Of a stretch of DNA of 64,000 nt, positions 1 to 6,173 are shown one piece after another. The notes under the pieces are model-generated. The model did no database searches. It worked only from the letters and a program-made list of their open reading frames with translations, and was not told the origin of the DNA. The stretch lies in contig NZ_CP116413.1 of NCBI RefSeq assembly GCF_030064675.1, positions 1,273,001 through 1,337,000 of the forward strand, read 5' to 3'. Both the position numbers and the translations under genes were made by a program. The stretch is from Crossiella sp. CA-258035. GTDB taxonomy: Bacteria > Actinomycetota > Actinomycetes > Mycobacteriales > Pseudonocardiaceae. Within the stretch, counting starts at the first letter, position 1; each line of letters starts with the position of its first letter.

Positions 1-578
1 GGACCTTCTGGCACCGGACGCGGGGCGGCGCGTTCCTGGCCATCACGCTGATGTTCGTCGCGATGTTCGGCTTCTACCTGTTCCTCAGCTACTACACCCA
101 GCACGAACTGGGCTACACACCCGTGCAAGCCGGGCTGACGCTGATCGTCAACGCGCTGGCCGCGCTCGCCGGGGCCACCCTGATCGCGGGCAGGCTGCAC
201 GGCAGGGTGCGGCCGGGCACGCTGATCCGCGCCGGCCTGCTCGCCGCGGCGGCCGGGGTGTTCGTGCTCACCTGGCTCACCCCGGACAGCCCGCACGCGC
301 TGCCGCTGTACCTGCTGCCCGCGCTGGTGCTCACCGGCCTCGGCCTGGGCTGTGTGCTGCCGCCCACCGCGATCCTGGCCACCGCGGCGGCCGCCCCCGA
401 CCAGCTGGGCTCGGTCTCCGCCTCCTACCACGCCTGCCAGCAGCTCGGCGCGGCGCTGGGCACCGCGTTGCTCAACACCGTGGTCACCAGTGCGGCCGAG
501 CTGACCGTGGCGGTGGGCATCCTGCTCGCCGCCGCGCTGCTGCACACCTTCCTCACCCTGGAAAGGAAAACCGCATGA
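1..578 (+). CDS. MFS transporter, C-terminal part (5' end outside window)
   Basis: The frame is open from the first bases, and the ATG at 51 is internal to a longer protein. The visible part has about five hydrophobic helices, and the stretch YYTQHELGYTPVQAGL resembles the loop-helix boundary typical of 14-helix DHA2 drug:proton antiporters (EmrB/QacA type). It would therefore be an inner-membrane exporter. Its stop overlaps the start of the dioxygenase at 575 by 4 bases (ATGA), so the two genes are translationally coupled and probably belong to one operon. Whether this operon is part of the lanthipeptide cluster or a neighbouring cluster cannot be decided here. The substrate is unknown. Confidence 0.85.
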   Translation, partial: TFWHRTRGGAFLAITLMFVAMFGFYLFLSYYTQHELGYTPVQAGLTLIVNALAALAGATLIAGRLHGRVRPGTLIRAGLLAAAAGVFVLTWLTPDSPHALPLYLLPALVLTGLGLGCVLPPTAILATAAAAPDQLGSVSASYHACQQLGAALGTALLNTVVTSAAELTVAVGILLAAALLHTFLTLERKTA

Positions 579-1480
579 GCCACGTCCCGGTCATCGACCT
601 CGCCGGACGGCACGGCCCCGGAAGAGCCGCGCTGGCAAGGGAAATCGGCGCCGCCTGCGAGTCCTCCGGCTTCTTCGTCATCGTCGGCCACGGCGTGCCA
701 CAGCAGCTGATCGATCGCATGTTCGCCGTCACCAACGCCTTCTTCCGGTTGCCTGCCAAGGAGAAGGAGCTCGTGGCCAGCTTCCGGCGCTCCGGCGGGA
801 CCACCGCGCTGAGCATGGACCAGGAGAGTCCGCCGGACCTGTGCGAGTCCTTCGGCGCGCACGTCACCGGCGAGCTCAGCGAACCGGAGCGCGCCCGGCT
901 CGGCGACTACTGGGCCACCTGGAAGCTGGCCAACGACTGGCCGCGGAACCCCGCTGAGTTCGAGGAAACCTGGCAGCGGTACCTGGCCGCGCTCACCGAG
1001 CTGTCCGCGGACCTGCTGCGGCTGTCCGCGCTCGCGCTGGACCTGCCGGAGCAGCACTTCGCCGACCGGTTCGACCGGCACGTCTCCGCGCTGGTCGCCA
1101 ACTACTACTACCCGCAGCTGGAACCGCCCCTGCCCGGTCAGCTGCGGCGCGGCGCGCACACCGACTTCGGCGTGCTCACCGTGCTGTGCCAGGAGAACGA
1201 CCTCGGCGGCCTCCAGGTGCGCCACGGCGAGGGCTGGCACGACGTGGCGGCCATTCCGGGCAGCTTCGTGGTCAACATCGGCGACCTGATGGCGCTGTGG
1301 ACCGGCGGGCGGTGGCAGTCGACGCTGCACCGGGTGGTCAACCCGGCGCGCGGTGACACCTCCTCCCGGCTGTCCATCCCGTTCTTCTACCAGCCCAACC
1401 ACGACGCGCCGGGGGAGACGGTGACCGCGGGGCAGTGGATCGCGCGCAAGACGGTGAAGCTCTTCGGCGCGCCCGGCTGA
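575..1480 (+). CDS. 2-oxoglutarate/Fe(II)-dependent dioxygenase, isopenicillin N synthase family
   Basis: A 301-aa protein with an N-terminal DIOX_N-like domain (VPVIDLAG at residues 4-11, GFFVIVGHGVP near 32-42) and a C-terminal double-stranded beta-helix domain. The iron triad is visible as H195-x-D197 and H252, and the co-substrate motif R-x-S as R265/S267, so it should be active. The family hydroxylates, desaturates or cyclises small molecules using O2 and 2-oxoglutarate. It overlaps the upstream MFS gene and is convergent with the ketosynthase gene at 1532. A tailoring role in natural-product biosynthesis is inferred from context. The substrate is not predictable. Confidence 0.88.
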   Translation: MSHVPVIDLAGRHGPGRAALAREIGAACESSGFFVIVGHGVPQQLIDRMFAVTNAFFRLPAKEKELVASFRRSGGTTALSMDQESPPDLCESFGAHVTGELSEPERARLGDYWATWKLANDWPRNPAEFEETWQRYLAALTELSADLLRLSALALDLPEQHFADRFDRHVSALVANYYYPQLEPPLPGQLRRGAHTDFGVLTVLCQENDLGGLQVRHGEGWHDVAAIPGSFVVNIGDLMALWTGGRWQSTLHRVVNPARGDTSSRLSIPFFYQPNHDAPGETVTAGQWIARKTVKLFGAPG

Positions 1481-1531
1481 GTGATCGCGCCCGTGCCCGG
1501 GTGTCGAGGTCACCGGGCACGGGCGCAGGTC

Positions 1532-2812
1532 TCAGACCGCCCAGCGGCGCAGCACCAGCACGGCGTTGTGCCCGCCGAAGCCGAAGGAGTTGTTCATCGC
1601 CACCCGGATGTCGTGCTGCTGCGGGGTGTGCGGCACGAAGTTCATCTCCGGGTCCAGCGGCTTGTGGCAGTTGATGGTGGGCGGCACAATGCCCTCCCTG
1701 ATCGCCATCCCGCACACGATCGCCTCGACCGCGCCGCCCGCGCCGATCATGTGCCCGGTCATCGACTTGGTGGAGCTGACCGGGATCTGGGTGGCCCGCT
1801 CACCGAGCACCTCGCGGATCGAGCGCACCTCCCTGGCATCGCCGAGCGGGGTGCTGGTGCCGTGCGCGTTGACGTAGTCGACCTGCTCGGGCGAGATGCC
1901 CGCGTCGGCCAGCGCGGCCCGCATCGCGGCCTTCGCCCCGGTGCCCTCGGGGTGCGGCGCGGTCCAGTGGAAGGAGTCCGCGCTGGCGCCGAACCCGGCC
2001 ACCTCGGCCAGGATCGGGGCGCCGCGCTCGATCGCGTGGTCGGCCGCCTCCAGCACCACCACGCCCGCGCCCGCGCTCATCACGAACCCGTCCCGGTCCT
2101 CGTCGAAGGGCCGGGAAGCCTCCTCGGGCGCGTCGTTGCGGCCGGTCAGCGCGCGGGCGTTGCCGCAGCCCGCCAGGTCCGCGCGGCTGATGCAGTTGTC
2201 CGCGCCACCGGCGATGGCCACGTCCACCGCGCCGTACTGGATCAGCCTGGCCGCCTCGCCGATGGAGTCGGTGCCGGTGGCGCAGGCGGTGCTCATCGCC
2301 CGGCACGGACCGGTGGTGCCGAACAGCAGGCTGATCTCCACCGCCGCGCTGTCCATCGCGCCGGTCACCTGGGACAGCGGGCTGATCGCGCGCGGACCCT
2401 TCTCCCGCAACAGGTCCGGCAGCTTGTTGTTGTAGTTCACCGGCCCGTAGCCGCTGCCGACCAGCACACCCGTGCGGGCCGCCAGCTCCGGGTCGAAGAC
2501 CAGTTTCGCCGCCTCCACCGCCTCGGTGGCCGCGGTCAGCGCGTACTGGGCGTAGCTGTCGGTGCGCCTGGCGATCTTGCGCGGCAGGTGCGCCTCCGGG
2601 TCCCAGTCGTGGATCTCGCCGGTGATCTGGCAACCCAGGTCATCGGCGGAGATCGAGGCCACCCGGCGGATCCCGCTCTGCCCGGCCAGCATCGCCGACC
2701 AGGTGGTGGGCACGCCGACGCCGAGCGGGGTGACCGCGCCCCAGCCGGTGACCACTACGCGGCGTCGTAATCGACGGAACTCGGCCTGTACCGCCTCGCT
2801 GCTCTTGCTCAT
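1532..2812 (-). CDS. beta-ketoacyl-ACP synthase (KAS II/FabF-like)
   Basis: A 426-aa single-domain ketosynthase of normal FabF length. The thiolase-fold catalytic residues are present: Cys177 in STACATG, His317 in NAHGTSTPLGD, Lys349 and His354 in STKSMTGHMIGA. It would catalyse decarboxylative condensation of malonyl-ACP with an acyl starter. It lies 15 bases downstream of the acyltransferase gene 2828-3787 in the same direction, so the two form an operon. GAGGGG precedes the ATG. No acyl carrier protein, ketoreductase or dehydratase is adjacent, so it must borrow an ACP and reducing enzymes from primary metabolism or from genes outside the window. Supplying a fatty acyl or polyketide chain for the lanthipeptide is inference. 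Confidence 0.9.
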   Translation of the reverse strand: MSKSSEAVQAEFRRLRRRVVVTGWGAVTPLGVGVPTTWSAMLAGQSGIRRVASISADDLGCQITGEIHDWDPEAHLPRKIARRTDSYAQYALTAATEAVEAAKLVFDPELAARTGVLVGSGYGPVNYNNKLPDLLREKGPRAISPLSQVTGAMDSAAVEISLLFGTTGPCRAMSTACATGTDSIGEAARLIQYGAVDVAIAGGADNCISRADLAGCGNARALTGRNDAPEEASRPFDEDRDGFVMSAGAGVVVLEAADHAIERGAPILAEVAGFGASADSFHWTAPHPEGTGAKAAMRAALADAGISPEQVDYVNAHGTSTPLGDAREVRSIREVLGERATQIPVSSTKSMTGHMIGAGGAVEAIVCGMAIREGIVPPTINCHKPLDPEMNFVPHTPQQHDIRVAMNNSFGFGGHNAVLVLRRWAV

Positions 2813-2827
2813 CTCGTTCCCCTCGGC

Positions 2828-3787
2828 TCAGGCGCTCGCCGCCGCGGGCAGCACCCGGCCGCGCGGCCCGGCGAAACCCTTGTCCAGGTACTCCTGCACG
2901 GCCTTCGGGGTGACCACGGCGGTCGGCACGGTGTCCCCGGTGAGCCGGGAGAACATGTTGCGCGGCCCGATGATGTAGGCCTGCTGTGCCTTGCTCCGCC
3001 GGATCCCCTCGACCACGGTGGACCAGCGCACCGGGGTGACCCAGCCGTCCAGCAGGTCGGCCATGATCGCTTCCGGGTCGGTGATCAGCTCACCGGTGAC
3101 GTCGGAGAGCATCGGGACGCGGGCTGGGCGCCAGTTGAGTTTGCGGTAGACCTCGGACTCCAGCCGCTGGCGCAGGCTGGTCACCATGGTGCAGTGCTCC
3201 GCGCGGTTCATCAGGTAGAACGGGAATCCACCCTCCTCGCGGACGAGTTCGCGGAAGTACTCCAGGTCGGCCATCACGCCGGAGACCGCGTGCACGGAGT
3301 TGTCCAGGTAGATCGACGCCTCCACCTTGCGGCCCTCGGCCTGACAGCGTGCGACGAGCCTATCCACGGCGGCCCCGTCGAGGCGATAGAAGAAGAAGCA
3401 GCCCAGCGGTTCTGCCAGTCCCTCGAAGTAGTCGACCTCCACCTTGGCGCTCTCCCGCACCAGCCGCAGACCGTCCTCATAGGACAGAACACCGGCGTAG
3501 ACCGATCCGATGATCGCACCGAAGCTCTGCCCGCCGAAGACAACCGGTGACAGGTCCAGGTGGTCATCGGCCCAGTCGGCCAGCGCCAGGGTCAGCGCCA
3601 TGTAGCCGGCCTCGTACACCTCCCAGTCGTAGATCTCGGCGTGCTCGTAGGCCGAGATCAGCGAGTAGCCCAGGACCTCGTCCGCGATCCGCAGCCGCTC
3701 CTGCGCGTACTCGTTCTCCTGCAGGAAGCTCGCGATCGTGGGAAAGGTCGTCGGAACGAGTCCGGGAAAGTAGATGGCATCGGCCAC
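2828..3787 (-). CDS. stand-alone malonyl-CoA/acyl-ACP transferase (FabD-like)
   Basis: A 319-aa acyltransferase-fold protein. The nucleophile elbow reads GGQSFGAIIG with Ser88, and the second catalytic residue is probably His198 in NRAEHCTMV. The start is GTG with GGAGG five bases upstream. FabD-type enzymes load malonyl (or another acyl) units from CoA to carrier proteins. It is diverged from housekeeping FabD: the usual arginine and substrate-motif region reads YLDNSVHAVSG instead. It is first in a two-gene operon with the ketosynthase, separated from the lanthipeptide operon by a strong terminator. Acyl specificity is not predictable. A role in making a lipid or polyketide moiety is inference. 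Confidence 0.8.
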   Translation of the reverse strand: MADAIYFPGLVPTTFPTIASFLQENEYAQERLRIADEVLGYSLISAYEHAEIYDWEVYEAGYMALTLALADWADDHLDLSPVVFGGQSFGAIIGSVYAGVLSYEDGLRLVRESAKVEVDYFEGLAEPLGCFFFYRLDGAAVDRLVARCQAEGRKVEASIYLDNSVHAVSGVMADLEYFRELVREEGGFPFYLMNRAEHCTMVTSLRQRLESEVYRKLNWRPARVPMLSDVTGELITDPEAIMADLLDGWVTPVRWSTVVEGIRRSKAQQAYIIGPRNMFSRLTGDTVPTAVVTPKAVQEYLDKGFAGPRGRVLPAAASA

Positions 3788-4002
3788 GGCAGCCTCCAGG
3801 GATGGTCACCACAAGTTGCAGGGCCGGTGGTGCGGCGGTGAAGGGCATCGATGAGGAGCCTCGCGCGAGGCATCAACCCCAGAACTCATCGAGCGCGCCG
3901 GTGCGAACCACAGGCCAACGGAACAATGGTAACCGACCAACGCCGCGGAACAACCCGATCGGATGAAACCGCATTCATGAACGTGATGTGCCACAAACGC
4001 AC

Positions 4003-4045
4003 AACGGCCGGGAAAACTCCCTGGGGGAGAGTTTTCCCGGCCGTT
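4003..4045 (-). terminator. strong hairpin terminator of the lanthipeptide operon
   Basis: A 17-bp perfect stem (AACGGCCGGGAAAACTC at 4003-4019 pairing with 4029-4045) closes a 9-base loop. It sits 9 bases beyond the stop of the small membrane gene. It probably ends the minus-strand lanthipeptide transcript and separates it from the acyltransferase/ketosynthase operon. The 3788-4002 interval between this hairpin and the acyltransferase start must hold that operon's promoter. I could not assign one. Confidence 0.8.
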
Positions 4046-4054
4046 GCCCCGCGT

Positions 4055-4258
4055 TCAGGCGCGGCTGTCCTTCTTCGACGGAAAGATCATCATGGCGCCG
4101 GTGATGACCAGTTCGATACCGCCGAGCACGGCGAGCACGATGCCCACCTTGTCCAGCGAGATGATCGGCGTCTCGACTCCCTTGGTGGTGAAGGCGAGAA
4201 TCAGGCCGACGATGAGCATGAACGCGCCGATGAACAGCGACTTCACGTTTTTCGACAA
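4055..4258 (-). CDS. small two-helix membrane protein (DUF5708-like)
   Basis: A 67-aa protein with two hydrophobic helices (about residues 7-23 and 37-58) joined by a short loop TTKGVETPIISLDKVG and a charged C-terminus SKKDSRA. The chosen start is TTG at 4258, because GGGAGG lies four bases upstream and no ATG exists in the frame before the helices. Length and pattern recall the actinobacterial DUF5708 family, an assignment made from memory. It is the last gene before the terminator, 28 bases after the MFS exporter gene. An accessory or immunity function for the lanthipeptide is possible but unsupported. Confidence 0.7.
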   Translation of the reverse strand: MSKNVKSLFIGAFMLIVGLILAFTTKGVETPIISLDKVGIVLAVLGGIELVITGAMMIFPSKKDSRA

Positions 4259-4286
4259 GGAACCTCCCAGTGACGCTGGTGCCCGC

Positions 4287-5588
4287 TCACAGCTGGCGCA
4301 GCGGGCGGACAAGGAACAGTGACAGCGCGAGCAGAAGATAGCAGCTTCCGATAACCACGAAAGTGTGATGGCTGCCCATCGTGGCCAACAGCCAGGTGAG
4401 CAAGGAGACTGCGATCGGGCTCGGCCCTGACACGATAGTAGTAGCAATGCTGGTGACTCCACCGAACATCGCTTTGGGCACCCGTTCCTGCAGCGCCTGC
4501 ATGAACAGCAGGTCCACCGGACTGGTCACCACGCCGGCCACCGCCATGATGGCCAGTGCGATCGGCACGTCGGTCTGCACGGCCAGCAGCAGGAGCAGCA
4601 GGGCCATGCCGGTGTAGGCGGTCAGGTAGGCCCCGCGCCTGGGCAGGCGCGGCCCGAGCACCCCGTAGCCGATGGTGCCGATCAGCGAGCCCACGCCGAA
4701 CGCGCCGACCAGGCCGCCGTACCAGGCCACCGAGCCGAGCACCTCGTTCGCGTAGGCGGTCAGCCCGATGCTGGCCAGGCCGGTGTCCAGGCCGCTGAAC
4801 ACGGTGGTGGCGATGATCACCACCCGCAGCAGCTTGTCGCCCCAGAAGAACTTCACCGCGGCCACGAAGCGCTGCCGGTAGCCGAGGCGGTCGAACTCCT
4901 CGGTCTCCTCCTCCTGCTGCTCATCCGCCGGGACCTGCTCCACCGCGCGGACCAGGAAGAAGATCACGATGACCGCGGCCAGCGCGCCGGCGATGGCGTC
5001 CACGAGCAGGATGGTGGCACTGCCGAAGAGGCTGACGATCGCGCCGACCAGGATCGGGCTGGCCATGGTGGCGATCGCGTTCATCGCGCGCAGCGTGGCG
5101 TTGGCCCGCTCCAGCGAGTGGCCCGAGCTCTCCGCCAGGGCCGGGAGCAGGCCGAAGGTGGCCACCCGGCCCGGTTCGTCGGCCGCGGCGCGGACGAAGC
5201 ACAGCGCCAGCAGCAGCCAGGCGGGCAGCATGCCGGCCAGGTGCAGGGTGTACATCAGCACGGTGATCGCCGAGCCGATGCTGATGGAGAAGATCCACGA
5301 GGCGCGCATGCCGAACCGGTCGATCACCGGGCCCATGAACAGGCCGGTGCCGATCGAGCTGATCACCGCGACGGTGACGATGATGCCGGTGAAGGCGATG
5401 TCGTTGGTCGCGTCCAGCACGAACAGCGGCAGGCCGACCCCGCCGATGCCGTTGCCGACCAGGTTGACCCCGAAGGCGAACTGCGCCACCGAGTACTGCC
5501 CGGAGCGGCGGTCCTTGCGGAGCCGGTGCCTGCCCGGCGGCGGCTTGCGGTGCCGTCCGCCCGGCCGCCTGGTCGGCGCTGCTGTCAT
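4287..5588 (-). CDS. MFS exporter of the lanthipeptide operon
   Basis: About 433 aa with a basic N-terminal tail (RRPGGRHRKPPPGRHRLRKDRR) followed by roughly 12 hydrophobic helices, interrupted by an acidic cytoplasmic loop (QQEEETEEFDR). The start is taken at the ATG at 5588, because GGAAGG lies eight bases upstream. A longer reading to 5678 would run into the space after the precursor gene. Class III lanthipeptide clusters usually carry an ABC exporter, so an MFS protein in that slot is less common. Its position between the precursor genes and the terminator supports export of, or self-resistance to, the mature peptide. Confidence 0.82.
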   Translation of the reverse strand: MTAAPTRRPGGRHRKPPPGRHRLRKDRRSGQYSVAQFAFGVNLVGNGIGGVGLPLFVLDATNDIAFTGIIVTVAVISSIGTGLFMGPVIDRFGMRASWIFSISIGSAITVLMYTLHLAGMLPAWLLLALCFVRAAADEPGRVATFGLLPALAESSGHSLERANATLRAMNAIATMASPILVGAIVSLFGSATILLVDAIAGALAAVIVIFFLVRAVEQVPADEQQEEETEEFDRLGYRQRFVAAVKFFWGDKLLRVVIIATTVFSGLDTGLASIGLTAYANEVLGSVAWYGGLVGAFGVGSLIGTIGYGVLGPRLPRRGAYLTAYTGMALLLLLLAVQTDVPIALAIMAVAGVVTSPVDLLFMQALQERVPKAMFGGVTSIATTIVSGPSPIAVSLLTWLLATMGSHHTFVVIGSCYLLLALSLFLVRPLRQL

Positions 5589-5719
5589 GTCCTGGGCCTT
5601 CCCCATCCGTCCGGGAGGTCCCGGGCGAGGTGCGGAAAGTCCGGTGCAGGCACTGCGAGCGCCTGCACCGGACGTCACCTGGATGGCGAGCGATCAACTC
5701 ACTCGCCGCACCCGGTAAT

Positions 5720-5803
5720 TCAGCAGGAGTTGCTGACGGTGCTGCCGGTCATGGTCAGCTCAGCCGCGGCGGTGTCCAGGCCCTGCAGGTCGAGAATAGC
5801 CAT
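5720..5803 (-). CDS. lanA1: class III lanthipeptide precursor 1 (27 aa)
   Basis: A 27-residue peptide beginning MAILDLQGLDT and ending STVSNSC. ILDLQGL at residues 3-9 matches the I/L-rich leader helix that LanKC enzymes bind. Ser21-x2-Ser24-x2-Cys27 matches the S-x2-S-xn-C pattern for dehydration and (methyl)lanthionine/labionin formation. Thr17, Thr19 and Ser26 could also be dehydrated. GGAAAGGTG lies about six bases before the ATG. It is almost identical to the next precursor (differences at residues 12 and 26), so the pair looks like a recent tandem duplication. The gene is too short for standard gene calling. Confidence 0.9.
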   Translation of the reverse strand: MAILDLQGLDTAAAELTMTGSTVSNSC

Positions 5804-5862
5804 TGTATTCACCTTTCCTGAAGAATGTTTGGGTTGGTGCAGGTGTTACCGGTGGAGCTGAT

Positions 5863-5946
5863 TCAGCAGCCGTTGGAGACGGTGCTGCCGGTCATGGTCA
5901 GCTCGGCGGCGTTGGTGTCGAGGCCCTGCAGGTCGAGAATAGCCAT
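5863..5946 (-). CDS. lanA2: class III lanthipeptide precursor 2 (27 aa)
   Basis: Same architecture as precursor 1: leader motif ILDLQGL at residues 3-9 and C-terminal Ser21-x2-Ser24-x2-Cys27, ending STVSNGC. It differs from precursor 1 by Asn12 for Ala and Gly26 for Ser. The same GGAAAGGTG ribosome site precedes ATG 5946. A single 7-residue ring-forming segment at the very C-terminus makes this a one-ring substrate, which is smaller than most characterised class III cores. Confidence 0.9.
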   Translation of the reverse strand: MAILDLQGLDTNAAELTMTGSTVSNGC

Positions 5947-6086
5947 TGTATTCACCTTTCCTGACGAAATTCGTTTGTCCTGACTTGGTGGTGCGTCGTG
6001 CATGGACAAGCGGCCACATTCGTCGCCGTGGAAAAGGATCATGTCCACAGAGCCAGGCAGCGCGCTCCTGGCTGGTCTTTGGGTTG

Positions 6087-6170
6087 TCAGCAGCCCATGC
6101 TGATGGGACTGGCGGCCACGATCTGCTCCGCCGCGTCCACCGACAGGCCCTGCAAGTCGAGAATAGACAT
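6087..6170 (-). CDS. lanA3: class III lanthipeptide precursor 3 (27 aa, diverged core)
   Basis: A 27-residue peptide with leader SILDLQGLSV and a C-terminus SPISMGC. Residues Ser21, Ser24 and Cys27 keep exactly the S-x2-S-x2-C spacing of the other two precursors although nearly everything between leader and ring motif has changed. The ATG at 6170 follows the LanKC stop by three bases, and its ribosome site GGAGGGG lies inside the end of the LanKC gene, so it is translationally coupled. It would give a different ring sequence (Pro-Ile and Met-Gly spacers), so the cluster should make at least two product types. Confidence 0.88.
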   Translation of the reverse strand: MSILDLQGLSVDAAEQIVAASPISMGC

Positions 6171-6173
6171 GGT

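Larger units (their letters stand above)
5720..5965 (-). repeat. tandem duplication of precursor gene and its ribosome-binding region
   Basis: The coding units 5720-5803 and 5863-5946 and the 18 bases upstream of each start codon are nearly identical, while the DNA between them is not. The unit period is 143 bases. The third precursor at 6087 has the same leader but a diverged C-terminus, so it is an older copy. Confidence 0.85.

Noticed and set aside
1481-2770. Long plus-strand frame over the ketosynthase
   Set aside because: The minus strand holds all ketosynthase catalytic motifs, and the plus frame has none.
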